Below are positions 15,774 through 24,079 of a stretch of DNA of 64,000 bases, in pieces. This DNA is from Micromonospora terminaliae (GTDB lineage Bacteria > Actinomycetota > Actinomycetes > Mycobacteriales > Micromonosporaceae), in the NCBI RefSeq assembly GCF_009671205.1, contig NZ_CP045309.1, positions 806,001-870,000 on the forward strand, read 5' to 3'. Position 1 is the stretch's first letter, and the number at the start of each line of letters is the position of its first letter. The position numbers and the translations under genes are program-made. The notes under the pieces were generated by a model. The model was not told the DNA's origin, ran no database searches, and was given only the letters and a program-made list of their open reading frames with translations.

Positions 15774-17854
15774 AGGAGCTGGTGGGCGTCCTCGCCGGCA
15801 ACGTTTTCGCGCTGAGCGACGCGCACGGCGACATGGAGGTCGAGCCGTTCGCGCCGATCGGCCTGTTCTCCTTCGACACCCGCTTCCTGTCCCGCTGGGT
15901 GCTCACCCTCGACGGGGAGCGGCTGAACGCCCTGTCCCGGGACGAGCTGGAATACTTCGAGACCCGCTTCGTGCTGGTCCCCGGCGCCGCCAGCCACTAC
16001 GTCGACGCCGACGTCTCGGTGCTCCGGCACCGGTCCATCGACGAGAGCTTCAACGAGCGGCTCACCGTGCTCAACCACTCCGCCGAGCCCGCCGAGTTCA
16101 CCCTGCGGATGGAGATCGGCAGCGACTTCGCCGACACCTCCGAGATCCTCCGGCCCGGGCCGCGCCGGCCGGTGGTCGTCGCCGACACGGCGCACCGGCA
16201 GCTGCGGATCTGCCACGAACGGGACCGGTTCACCCGGGAGACCATCGTCTCCAGCACCGCCCCGGTGGAGGTCGACCAGCGGGGCATGACGTTCCGGATC
16301 CGGGTCGCCCCGAACGGGACCTGGCACACCGACCTGAACGTCGGCATGATCATCCACGGCGCCGGAGGGCGCGACCTGCGGTCCAGCCTCGAGTCCCACC
16401 GCCGCCTCGTCCACCACGACATGCGCGAGGACCTGGCCCGCTGGTTCGACCACGCGCCGCAGCTCAGCGCCGAGCGGGAGGCGCTGACCGCGGCGTACCG
16501 GCAGGCGCTGACCGACCTGGCCTCGCTGCGGTACACGCCGCTGTCGTACATCGATCGGGTGCCGGTGGGCGGGATGCCCTGGGCCATGGCGCTGTACGGC
16601 CGGGACGCCCTCATCACCTGCCTGGAGACGCTGCCGTTCACCCCCGAGCTGACGCCGGCGACGCTGCGGCTGCTGGCCCTGCTCCAGGGCGGGCGGCTCG
16701 ACGACTTCCACGACGAGGAGCCCGGGAAGATCCTCTCCGAGCTGCGGTACGGCGAGTCGGCCGCCTTCGGTGAGCAGCCCACCGCGTTCTACTACGGCGC
16801 GGCCGACACCACGCCGCTGTTCGTGATCCTGCTCGACGAGTACGAGCGCTGGTCCGGCGACGCCGACCTGGTCCGGCAACTGCGGCACCCGGCCCGGATG
16901 GCGCTGGACTGGATCGACGAGTACGGCGACCTGTGCGGCGACGGCTACCTGCGTTACCAGCCCCGCAACACGGGCAACGGGGTGGCCAACCAGACCTGGC
17001 GCAACTCGCCGGAGGCCATCGTCGACCGGCACGCCGTCGCGCCGCCGTTCCCCCGGGCGACCTGCGAGTTGCAGGGGTACGCGTACGACGCCAAGGTCCG
17101 CGGTGCCCGGCTGGCCCGGGAGTTCTGGGGCGATCCCGGCTACGCCGACCGGTTGGAGGCCGAGGCCGCGGGCCTGCGCGAGCGGTTCAACCGGGACTTC
17201 TGGCTGCCGCACCGGGGCTACTACGCGCTGGCGCTCACCCCCGACGGGGAGCCGGTGGACGCGCTGACCTCCCACCTCGGGCACCTGCTGTGGAGCGGCA
17301 TCGTCGAGCCGGCGCGGGCCGACGCGCTGGCCGCGCACCTGTGCGGCCCCGAACTCTTCTCCGGCTGGGGGGTACGCACCTACGCCACCGGGCAGCGGCC
17401 GTACAACCCGGTCGGCGCCCACCTGGGCGCCGTCTGGCCGTCGGACAACGCGCTCATCGCGGCGGGCCTGCGCCGCTACGGGTACGACGCCGAGGCGGCC
17501 CAGGTCGCGGCCGGCATGTTCGCCGTGGTGGAGACCCTCGGGGGCTCGGTGCCGGAGGTGATCGCCGGCTACCCGCGCGACCTCACCAAGTATCCGGTCC
17601 AGCTGCCGGTGGCGGGCCGGCCCCAGTCGTGGGCGTCCGGAGGGCTGCTCATGCTGCTCGCCACCATGCTCGGGTTGCGCCCGTGCGGGGAGAACCTGCT
17701 GGTGAACCCGTACGTCCCGGACGGCTACGGCCGGATCGAGCTGCTCGACGTGCCGGGGCGCTGGGGGCGGGCCGACGCCTACGGCCGCGACCGCACCACC
17801 GGCCCGCGGGTCCGGATCGGCGGCACCGGCGGTGCGCGGCCTGGCGACGGGTGA
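15770..17854 (+). CDS. Amylo-alpha-1,6-glucosidase/glucan debranching-like protein
   Basis: 694-aa two-part protein. The N-terminal half (about 1-220) is a beta-rich 'glycogen debranching N-terminal' (GDE_N_bis-like) domain beginning FALSDAHGDM. The C-terminal half (about 235-660) is an (alpha/alpha)6 glycosidase-like barrel with MPWAMALYGRDALITCLE, GYAYDA and VGAHLGAVWPSDNALIAAGL. Related proteins are annotated as amylo-alpha-1,6-glucosidases; the actual substrate (glycogen, trehalose-type or other glucans) is not determined here. It is coupled to the SCP2 gene by ATGA. The last codons and stop lie in the first copy of a 65-bp tandem duplication. Confidence 0.87.
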   Translation: MKELVGVLAGNVFALSDAHGDMEVEPFAPIGLFSFDTRFLSRWVLTLDGERLNALSRDELEYFETRFVLVPGAASHYVDADVSVLRHRSIDESFNERLTVLNHSAEPAEFTLRMEIGSDFADTSEILRPGPRRPVVVADTAHRQLRICHERDRFTRETIVSSTAPVEVDQRGMTFRIRVAPNGTWHTDLNVGMIIHGAGGRDLRSSLESHRRLVHHDMREDLARWFDHAPQLSAEREALTAAYRQALTDLASLRYTPLSYIDRVPVGGMPWAMALYGRDALITCLETLPFTPELTPATLRLLALLQGGRLDDFHDEEPGKILSELRYGESAAFGEQPTAFYYGAADTTPLFVILLDEYERWSGDADLVRQLRHPARMALDWIDEYGDLCGDGYLRYQPRNTGNGVANQTWRNSPEAIVDRHAVAPPFPRATCELQGYAYDAKVRGARLAREFWGDPGYADRLEAEAAGLRERFNRDFWLPHRGYYALALTPDGEPVDALTSHLGHLLWSGIVEPARADALAAHLCGPELFSGWGVRTYATGQRPYNPVGAHLGAVWPSDNALIAAGLRRYGYDAEAAQVAAGMFAVVETLGGSVPEVIAGYPRDLTKYPVQLPVAGRPQSWASGGLLMLLATMLGLRPCGENLLVNPYVPDGYGRIELLDVPGRWGRADAYGRDRTTGPRVRIGGTGGARPGDG

Positions 17855-17967
17855 CCGGCGTCCGTCCGGTCAGCGGGGCCCGGCCGCGCTCTCCTGCGGC
17901 GCGGCCTGGCGACGGGTGACCGGCGTCCGTCCGGTCAGCGGGGCCCGGCCGCGCTCTCCTGCGGCGC
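17834..17967. repeat. Tandem direct duplication, 65-bp unit, about 2.06 copies
   Basis: Positions 17834-17902 are repeated identically at 17899-17967 (offset 65). Copy 1 contains the end and stop of the debranching-like gene (17852-17854). Copy 2 contains the end and stop of the convergent membrane-protein gene (17935-17937). The would-be stop of that second gene is duplicated at 17870-17872, which implies that the two stops were only 15 bp apart before the duplication. No mismatch is seen inside the repeat, so it is recent or maintained. Confidence 0.97.
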
Positions 17968-18627
17968 CGCGGCCGGGGCCGGCTCCGCCGGCACGCCACG
18001 GGCGCGCCGGCCCAGTGCCCGGTCGACACCGACGAACAGGAGCCCGAGCAGCCAGAAGGCGACGGCGAAGAAGAGCGCGCTGAACCCCACGCCGCCGTAG
18101 CCGAGCTGCTGCACGTCGAGGAACGGGTACGGGTAGCGGTGCACGACGAGCCCCCGCACCAGGGCGAAACCGAGGTACGCGACCGGAAACGCCAGCCACC
18201 ACGCCGCGTACCGGGGCCGCAGCCGGCCGCGCCGGTCGAACAGCGCCCAGTCGGCGATGGCCAGCAGCGGCACCACGGTGTGCAGGAACTGGTTGCCCCA
18301 CCACTCGACCGGGTCCCGCTGCGGCTGGACCATCGCGAACGGGCTGGCCGGGTTGGCCAGCACCAGGTGGTAGACCGTGCCGGTGATGGTGATGTAGAGG
18401 GTCACGGCGCCCTTGAGCGCGCTCGGCGGCTCGGGACGGCCCTGCCAGGCCCGCCAGGCGGCGTATCCGGCGAAGACGCCGACGGCCACGTTGCTCTGGA
18501 TGGTGAAGTACGGCAGCAGGCCGGTCACCGTGGCCGGGCCGAGCGCGGTGAGCACGATGCCGGCCACCACGCCGAGCACGACGGCCAGGCGGAAGGGGAT
18601 CGCCAGTCGGCGACGCCGTGGGGTCAC
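17935..18627 (-). CDS. Pr6Pr-like multi-pass membrane protein
   Basis: 230-aa membrane protein with six likely transmembrane helices (roughly residues 12-35, 40-60, 72-90, 112-128, 143-160 and 182-205). It shows Pr6Pr-family features: YFTIQSNVAVG in helix 2, the GTVYHLVL region, and WGNQFLHTVVPLLAIADW. The biochemical function of the family is unknown. The tail is Ala/Pro-rich and ends within the second copy of the 65-bp duplication. The GTG at 18627 is taken as start although no Shine-Dalgarno is evident. It stands alone and converges on the debranching-like gene. Confidence 0.84.
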   Translation of the reverse strand: MTPRRRRLAIPFRLAVVLGVVAGIVLTALGPATVTGLLPYFTIQSNVAVGVFAGYAAWRAWQGRPEPPSALKGAVTLYITITGTVYHLVLANPASPFAMVQPQRDPVEWWGNQFLHTVVPLLAIADWALFDRRGRLRPRYAAWWLAFPVAYLGFALVRGLVVHRYPYPFLDVQQLGYGGVGFSALFFAVAFWLLGLLFVGVDRALGRRARGVPAEPAPAAAPQESAAGPR

Positions 18628-18711
18628 CGGGGCACGCTACCAACCGTCCGCTGCCGATCATCCTGCCGAGCGGCCGGCGGCACCGCCTCCGGCCGCCGCG
18701 GCCCGTCGCCG

Positions 18712-19521
18712 TCAGCGCGCGGAGGGGCGGGCCGGAGTGGTCTTCTGCATCGGGCGGTTGCCCGGCTCGGTGGTCGTCGCGAAACCGGTCATCGGGCTGG
18801 TCGGCGGGGGACCGGTGACCCGGGCGGTGGGCTTCGGGCTGGTTCCCTGTGTCGGATGTTCGCTCGGCCGCGGCGCGGTGGGGTCGGGGCCGGATCCGGT
18901 CGGCTTGCCCTTTCCGTCGAGCAGCGCGTCGCAGTAGGCGGCGACCTGCTCCCGGCCGCCGGCGGCCGCGACCAGGGCGGCGAAGGGAGGCGATTCCAGG
19001 GCGTGGCCCCGGTCCGCGTTCTTCTTGCCCCGGTAGGCGGTGCAGAGCCCCGCCAGCCCGGACGGGGAACTCGGAAGCCCCGCCGGGCCGGCGCTCGGGG
19101 TGCCGGGACGGTTCCGGCCGGCGGTCGGCGTGGCCGACCCGTCGGTGCCGGCACCGGGAGACGGCGTGAGCGTGGCGCCGCCACCACCGTTCAGCGGGCC
19201 GGGCAGGTTGCCCGTGACGGCGGCCAGGGCCACCCCGCCGGTGGCGGTGGCGAGCAGGGCGCCCAGGGCCAGCTTGGCGCCGAGCAGCCCGGCGCGGAAA
19301 CGCGGCCGGGGCGGAAGCACGGCCACCGGGACCGGATCACCGGCCCGCGCCTGACGGAACGCCTGCAGGGCGGCGCCCTCGCCGGTGAGTTCCTGCGGAT
19401 GGGGATCGGCGCGGACGGCGGCGAGGAACCGGACGAGCGCCTGCGGACCGTCCTGCGCGTCGGTGACGGGACCGACGAGCAGGCGCTCGACGGTCTCCTG
19501 GTCCATGCGGTGTCCGGTCAT
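18712..19521 (-). CDS. Single-pass membrane protein, anti-sigma-like layout, function unknown
   Basis: 269-aa protein with a cytoplasmic N-terminal region (1-85), one transmembrane helix around residues 90-112 (LGALLATATGGVALAAV) and a long Pro/Thr/Ser/Gly-rich extracytoplasmic region with a compact Cys-containing stretch (LAGLCTAYRG to VAAYCDALL). The layout resembles membrane anti-sigma factors, but I see no zinc-binding HxxxCxxC motif and no sigma factor gene alongside, so the function stays open. The ATG at 19521 follows AGGGA by 6 nt and is preferred to the longer open frame. The downstream neighbour is the Pr6Pr gene, 84 bp away. Confidence 0.72.
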   Translation of the reverse strand: MTGHRMDQETVERLLVGPVTDAQDGPQALVRFLAAVRADPHPQELTGEGAALQAFRQARAGDPVPVAVLPPRPRFRAGLLGAKLALGALLATATGGVALAAVTGNLPGPLNGGGGATLTPSPGAGTDGSATPTAGRNRPGTPSAGPAGLPSSPSGLAGLCTAYRGKKNADRGHALESPPFAALVAAAGGREQVAAYCDALLDGKGKPTGSGPDPTAPRPSEHPTQGTSPKPTARVTGPPPTSPMTGFATTTEPGNRPMQKTTPARPSAR

Positions 19522-19615
19522 CTCGTGTCCCTCAGCGCCGCCACCGCTCGTGGCGTCACACCGGAACCCGCCCAACGGCCCCGTTCGGAACGTGAGGTCG
19601 GTCACCGCGGCCCGG

Positions 19616-20122
19616 TCAGCCCATGGTCTTCGCCCCGTCGATCGACTCCCGGATGATGTCGGCGTGCCCGGCGTGCTGCGCCGTCTCGGCGATGAGATGC
19701 AACAGCACGCGGCGCACCGTCCAGCTCGCGCCCGGCTCGAACCAGGGCGCGCTCGGCAGCGGATGCGCGGCGTCGAGGGCGAGTGTCGCGACCAGGGCGT
19801 CCGTCTCGGCGGCCACCCGGTCGAACTCGGCGAGCAGCCCGGCCAGCGTCTCGCCGGGGAGCATCCGGAACTGGCCGGCCCAGTCGACCGGCTCGCTCTG
19901 CATGGCCTCGGCGCCGCCCTCGGCGAACCGCAGCCACCGGTGCTCGGTGGAGGCCACGTGCTTGATCAGGCCGCCGAGGCAGAGCTCGCTGGCCGTGCTG
20001 CGCCGGGCGGCCTGTTCGTCGTCGAGCCCCGCCACGGTCTGCCGGAGGAAGCCGCGGTGCCGCTGGAGAGTGGCGAGCAGGTCGGCCCGCTCGCCGGTGA
20101 GGACCTGGTCGGAGACGCTCAT
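19616..20122 (-). CDS. DinB family (DUF664) protein
   Basis: 168-aa DinB-fold protein. Likely metal ligands are His in GLIKHVASTEHRW (about residues 48-60) and the C-terminal HAGHADIIRE pair, the classical DinB three-histidine arrangement. DUF664 members of actinobacteria are thought to be thiol-dependent transferases or isomerases using mycothiol; the reaction here is not known. The start is ATG 20122 (MSVSDQVLTGERADLL) with GGCGGGCGG upstream. It is divergent from the DUF72 gene (120-bp gap). It is only distantly similar to the other DinB protein at 13775. Confidence 0.87.
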   Translation of the reverse strand: MSVSDQVLTGERADLLATLQRHRGFLRQTVAGLDDEQAARRSTASELCLGGLIKHVASTEHRWLRFAEGGAEAMQSEPVDWAGQFRMLPGETLAGLLAEFDRVAAETDALVATLALDAAHPLPSAPWFEPGASWTVRRVLLHLIAETAQHAGHADIIRESIDGAKTMG

Positions 20123-20206
20123 GCCGCCCGCCTTTCGCTTGAGGACCGGGAACACCGTACGACCCGTCACCGACACTTTTCCGGCTCCGCGCCGAACCAC
20201 CCCGAG

Positions 20207-20235
20207 TTGCCGTTTCGTCCGGATCGCGGTGCACT
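20207..20235 (+). promoter_or_regulatory. Candidate leaderless promoter for the DUF72 gene
   Basis: TTGCCG (20207-20212) and TGCACT (20230-20235) are separated by 17 bp. The ATG at 20243 lies 7 nt after the -10-like element, and no ribosome site precedes it. That spacing would start the mRNA at or near the start codon. Confidence 0.45.
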
Positions 20236-20242
20236 GAATTAC

Positions 20243-21133
20243 ATGGGTGTCATCAAGGTGGGCACGTCCTCCTGGGCCGACCAGATGCTGGTCCGCTCGG
20301 GCTGGTATCCCCGTTCGGTCAACACCCCGGCCGGCCGGCTCGGCTGGTACGCGGAGCGGTTCGGTCTGGTCGAGGTGGACACCTCCTACTACGCGATCCC
20401 GGCGCCGGAGACCGCCGCGGGCTGGGCAGCCGCCACACCGCCGGGCTTCACCTTCGACGTCAAGGCGTTCCGCCTCTTCACCGGCCACCACACCCCGGTC
20501 GACGCGCTGCCCCGGGACCTGCGTCCGGCCGGCGGCCCGAGCCGGATCCGCTGGCGCGACCTGTCCGCCGGGGCGTACGACGCGCTCTGGGACCGGTTCC
20601 ACGCGGCGCTGGCGCCGCTCGCGGCGGCCGACCGGCTCGGCGCCGTGCTGCTGCAGTTCCCGCCGTGGCTCGCCCGCGGTGACGCGGCCCGGCAGCGGAT
20701 CCTGTCCGCGGCACGGCGGTGCCGGCCCTGGCCGGTCACCGTCGAGCTGCGGCACTCCTCCTGGTTCGCCGAGGACGCCGTGGTGGAGACCGTGACCTTC
20801 CTGCGGGAGCACGGGCTCGGGTACGTCTGTGTGGACATGCCGCAGGGACACGAATCCTCCGTGCCGCCGATCCTCGTCGCCACCGCCGACCTGGCCGTGG
20901 TCCGGTTCCACGGGCACAGCACCGCCTGGGACAGCGGCGACAAGCAGGAGAAGTTCCGGTACGCCTACGGCGACGAGGAGCTGCGGCGCTGGTCCGTGCT
21001 GCTGCGCGAACTCGCCGACCAGTGCGCCGAGCTGCACGTGCTGCTGAACAACTGCTGCGGCGACCAGGCCCAGCGGGACGCCGCCCGGCTCGCCGCGCTG
21101 CTCGGCGTCGCGCCCGCCACCACACCCGCCTGA
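20243..21133 (+). CDS. DUF72 (YecE-like) domain protein
   Basis: 296-aa TIM-barrel-like DUF72 protein. It has the family landmarks KVGTSSWADQ at the start, FGLVEVDTSYYAIP, FTFDVKAFRLFTGHHTP, VELRHSSW and VVRFHGHSTAWDSG. The biochemical function of DUF72 is unsettled; homologues are cytosolic. ATG 20243 has no Shine-Dalgarno sequence, consistent with a leaderless transcript. The family's VGTSSW motif begins at residue 6, which supports this start. It stands between the divergent DinB gene and a 67-aa small gene on the same strand (60 bp downstream). Confidence 0.9.
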   Translation: MGVIKVGTSSWADQMLVRSGWYPRSVNTPAGRLGWYAERFGLVEVDTSYYAIPAPETAAGWAAATPPGFTFDVKAFRLFTGHHTPVDALPRDLRPAGGPSRIRWRDLSAGAYDALWDRFHAALAPLAAADRLGAVLLQFPPWLARGDAARQRILSAARRCRPWPVTVELRHSSWFAEDAVVETVTFLREHGLGYVCVDMPQGHESSVPPILVATADLAVVRFHGHSTAWDSGDKQEKFRYAYGDEELRRWSVLLRELADQCAELHVLLNNCCGDQAQRDAARLAALLGVAPATTPA

Positions 21134-21193
21134 GGTTTCCGGGGGCACCTCCCGGGTACCGGCGGTGCCGAGGACCGACAGCGAGGGGGACGC

Positions 21194-21397
21194 GTGGACG
21201 AGCGGCGGGACGAGCCCGGCGGCCTGACCCGGGACGACCGGGATCCCCGGGTGACCCGGGAGGCCGAGGAGGCGCACGGCGGCAGCATGGCCCCGGGCCT
21301 GGTGGACGACACCGGGCACCCGGTGGCCGAACCGCCCGTGCCGGAGAACGAGCCGTCGGCGTTGGGCCGGCCCGGGGAGGACGGCACCGGTTCCTGA
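21194..21397 (+). CDS. Small hydrophilic protein, 67 aa, function unknown
   Basis: Short, highly charged protein rich in Asp, Glu, Arg, Gly and Pro with no hydrophobic segment, probably disordered. A good GAGGGGGA ribosome site lies just before the GTG start (21194), and a strong terminator hairpin follows 18 bp after the stop; both support a real gene. I recognise no domain. It is in the same orientation as the DUF72 gene 60 bp upstream and could be co-transcribed with it. Confidence 0.6.
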   Translation: MDERRDEPGGLTRDDRDPRVTREAEEAHGGSMAPGLVDDTGHPVAEPPVPENEPSALGRPGEDGTGS

Positions 21398-21414
21398 CCG
21401 GACGAGCGACGCGG

Positions 21415-21447
21415 CGACGCCCGGGGCGTGCAGCGCCCCGGGCGTCG
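21415..21447. terminator. Bidirectional terminator hairpin
   Basis: A 14-bp perfect stem (CGACGCCCGGGGCG paired with its complement) with a 5-nt loop sits between the convergent 67-aa gene and the 212-aa membrane protein gene. There is no T-run, as is common in actinobacteria. Confidence 0.8.
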
Positions 21448-21458
21448 TCGTGCGTGGG

Positions 21459-22097
21459 TCACCGGCCGGCCATGGCCATCGGTCGCTTGGTCCCGGCCAT
21501 CCCGGCCATCCCGGCGACCTTGCCGATGCTCTTCGGCGCCATCGCAATCCCGCCGGCCCGGTTGAGCAGGCCCCGGAACACCTGTCCCGGCTTCTGCTGC
21601 TCACCCATGTAGGCCGACACCACCACCAGGGCGCCGGTCATCGCCGGGATCGCCCACTGGAGCAGTTTCATCTGCCGTTGCGAGGACGCGACGTTCGCGG
21701 GCGTCTGGTAGCTCGGCTCGGTGGCCCCCTGCACGGGCGGCCCGCCCGCCTTCTGCAGGCGCATGCCCAGCAGCCGGCTGTAGCCGGTCACCGCCAGCGC
21801 GCCGACGGTCAGTGCGGTCTTCAGCGTGCTCATCCTCCCCACCCCGCGCTGGGCGGCCATCCGTGGGCTCTCCGTGATCAGCTCGCCGACGGCGCCGGCG
21901 AGGTGCGCGCCGATCGCCGCCGCGTTGACCGGGGTCCACCGGGCCCAGCCGGCCGAGGCGATCGGCAGCCGTTGAGTCGAGTCGTCGATCTTTGCCGCCG
22001 CGCCGTTGACGCCCAGCGCGCCCATCAGTGAGCCGCCGAACCAGGCCGCCAGGCCGAGGTCGTGCATCGAGCGCAACGCGGTGTGCCGTTCGGACAT
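21459..22097 (-). CDS. Conserved-looking membrane protein, function unknown
   Basis: 212-aa protein with hydrophobic stretches near residues 12-35 (LGLAAWFGGSLMGALGVNGAA), 58-75, 92-108 (TALTVGALAVTGY) and 146-165 (WAIPAMTGALVVVSAYMG), and a Met/Ala/Gly-rich basic tail. It looks like a small integral membrane protein; I recognise no family. The ATG at 22097 has GGAAGGGG about 6 nt upstream. It stands alone, bounded by a terminator downstream and a 118-bp gap to the hydrolase gene upstream. Confidence 0.72.
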   Translation of the reverse strand: MSERHTALRSMHDLGLAAWFGGSLMGALGVNGAAAKIDDSTQRLPIASAGWARWTPVNAAAIGAHLAGAVGELITESPRMAAQRGVGRMSTLKTALTVGALAVTGYSRLLGMRLQKAGGPPVQGATEPSYQTPANVASSQRQMKLLQWAIPAMTGALVVVSAYMGEQQKPGQVFRGLLNRAGGIAMAPKSIGKVAGMAGMAGTKRPMAMAGR

Positions 22098-22215
22098 CTG
22101 ATCCCCTTCCGCCGTGTTCGGGCGGTGCGGCTTACCCACGTTCCGCGAACCTACGCACCCCGGTTCCGGCCGGGCCGTCCGGTCGGACGGCTCAGGGGGC
22201 CGGCAGCGCTGCGGC

Positions 22216-23073
22216 TCAGCGGGCCGGCAGCGCGGCGGCGAACGCGGCGATCCGGGCGGCCAGCGGGGCGGCGGCGCGCACCCAGGTGAAGTGGTCCAGC
22301 GGGGCGCCCGCCTCGGCGACGGTGTAGCGGTGCCGGCTCACCTCGGCGGCGGTGAGCTTGCCGCAGAGGTGGTCCATCGTCTCGTGCGGCGTGTACTGGT
22401 CGTCGTCGACGCTGACCGCGAGCACCGGGGTGCGGACCCGCCGGACGGCCGCCTCGACGTCGACCCCGTCGAGCACCGGGAAGCGCCCGGTCCGCGCCGT
22501 GTACGCCCAGTCCCGGATCACCCCGCGCGCCTGCCGGCCGCCGAAGCCCCAGCCCGGCCAGACGCCGAGCAGCCGGGCCACCGCCGCGATGCCCTGGGTG
22601 TACGGCAGCACCCCCCAGCCGCGCCGCCCCGGATACCCGCGCCACCACGGGATGCCCACCGCGACGAGCGCCAGCCCGTCCACCCGGTCCGCGTCGTGCA
22701 GTGCCTGGTGCAGCACCGCGACCTGCCCGCCGAGCGAGTGCCCGAGCAGCAGCCGGGTCCGGCCGTCCAGCCGGGGCTTGAGCGCGTCGAGCACCGCGCC
22801 GACGTCGGTGGCCAGCTCGGCGTACCCGTACCGGCAGGTGCGGGAGGGTGCCGGCGTGCTCTCGCCGGTGCCGCGCAGGTCGGCCACGACGACGGCCAGG
22901 CCGGCCTCGCGCAGCGCCGTGGCGAACGGCCGGTAGTAGCGGGCGCGGACACCCATGGCGGGCCAGATCACCACCACGGGGGCGCCGGGCGGCCCGTCCG
23001 GTTCCGGGTAGCTCTGGACGCCGATGCGCGCCCCGTCGACGTCCACGAACTCCTGCGTGTACTCCCCGCTCAC
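22216..23073 (-). CDS. Alpha/beta hydrolase
   Basis: 285-aa serine hydrolase. The nucleophile elbow is GHSLGGQ (about residues 110-116); VVVADLRGTGES (about 61-72) and a late DHFTW with the probable catalytic His complete the pattern, and the acid may be in SVDDDQYTP. Cytoplasmic, with no signal peptide. It is the last gene on this strand after the heptose/glycosyltransferase operon, 22 bp downstream of the GT9 stop, with a GTG start and no clear ribosome site. It may be co-transcribed, but a role in the glycan pathway is only inferred. Confidence 0.84.
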   Translation of the reverse strand: MSGEYTQEFVDVDGARIGVQSYPEPDGPPGAPVVVIWPAMGVRARYYRPFATALREAGLAVVVADLRGTGESTPAPSRTCRYGYAELATDVGAVLDALKPRLDGRTRLLLGHSLGGQVAVLHQALHDADRVDGLALVAVGIPWWRGYPGRRGWGVLPYTQGIAAVARLLGVWPGWGFGGRQARGVIRDWAYTARTGRFPVLDGVDVEAAVRRVRTPVLAVSVDDDQYTPHETMDHLCGKLTAAEVSRHRYTVAEAGAPLDHFTWVRAAAPLAARIAAFAAALPAR

Positions 23074-23095
23074 CGGCTCAGCCTACGGCGGCAGG

Positions 23096-24079
23096 CTACC
23101 GGCGGGTAGCAACGGGGGCGCCCGCCTGTGCCGGGACCCGCTGCCCGGCGACCGACCTGGCGGCCGTGGTCACCCGGTCGACCGCCGCCAGCACGGCCGG
23201 TACGTCCAGCTCGGCCAGCGCGGGATGCACGGCCGGTCCGTCCCCGGCCCGGCGCGGCCCGGCCCAGAGCGCCTCGTGCCACGGCCGGTCCGGCGGCGGC
23301 CCCCACTCCGCGGGCGGCACCGGCCCGAAGAGCAGCACCGACGGGGTGGCGTAGGCGGTGGCCAGGTGACCGATGCCGGTGTCTCCGCAGAGCACCAGTC
23401 GGGCGTGGGCGACCAGCGCGGCCAGCTCGCCGACGTCGGTAGCGCCGGCCAGCACGGCGTCGGCCGCCAACCCGGCCCGGCGGGCCACCCCGGCGGCGAG
23501 GTCCCGCTCACCGGGGCTGCCGGTGACCACCACCCGGTGGCCCCGTCCGGCCAGCTCCCGGGCCACCGCCGCGAACCGCTCCGGCGGCCAGCGCCGCCGC
23601 GCCGCCTTGGCGCCCGGGTGCACGATCGTCACGCCGGTCGGCAGCCCGGCGGACCCGGGCCGGCGCAGCGCCAGGTCGGTGCGGTCGGCCGGGATGCCGT
23701 ACCAGCCGAGCATCCGGCACCACCGGTTCACCTCGTGCTCCCCGGCCCGCCACGGCGGACCCTCGTGCCACCCGGCCCTGGCGTTGGCGAAGGCGAGCAG
23801 CCGCCCCGGCCGGACCTCCGCGAGCATCCGGTGCGACTGCGGGCCCCGGCCGTGCAGGTTCACGGCCACCGCGGGCGGCGGGCCGGACCAGCCGAGGCGG
23901 CCCAGCCCGTCCGCGAAGACCTGCCGGTCCACGCCCCCGACCAGGTCGACCAGCGGGGCCAGCCAGCGCGGCGCGACCAGCGCCAGCTCGCGACCGGGGT
24001 ACGCGGCGCGCAGCGCGCGCAGCGCCGGCACCCCGGTCGCGAGGTCGCCGACGCCGAGCGCGCGGAGCACGAGGATCAC
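23096..24079 (-). CDS. Glycosyltransferase family 9 (heptosyltransferase-like)
   Basis: 327-aa GT-B protein of the ADP-heptose:LPS heptosyltransferase family. The N-terminal domain starts VILVLRALGVGDLATGVPAL, and the C-terminal donor-binding domain has VTIVHPGAKAARRRWP, VVVTGSPGERDLA and CGDTGIGHLATAYATPSVLLFGP, the GT9 hallmark. It should transfer a heptose from an ADP-heptose donor to an unknown acceptor on the cytoplasmic side. The GTG at 24079 overlaps the SDR stop (GTGA), so it is part of the operon with hldE, gmhA and the GmhB-GT9 fusion. It is the second GT9 domain in the cluster. Confidence 0.9.
   Translation of the reverse strand: MILVLRALGVGDLATGVPALRALRAAYPGRELALVAPRWLAPLVDLVGGVDRQVFADGLGRLGWSGPPPAVAVNLHGRGPQSHRMLAEVRPGRLLAFANARAGWHEGPPWRAGEHEVNRWCRMLGWYGIPADRTDLALRRPGSAGLPTGVTIVHPGAKAARRRWPPERFAAVARELAGRGHRVVVTGSPGERDLAAGVARRAGLAADAVLAGATDVGELAALVAHARLVLCGDTGIGHLATAYATPSVLLFGPVPPAEWGPPPDRPWHEALWAGPRRAGDGPAVHPALAELDVPAVLAAVDRVTTAARSVAGQRVPAQAGAPVATRR

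Noticed and set aside
18712..19521. Calling the single-pass protein an anti-sigma factor
   Set aside because: No zinc-binding HxxxCxxC motif and no adjacent sigma factor gene were found; only the membrane layout is similar.
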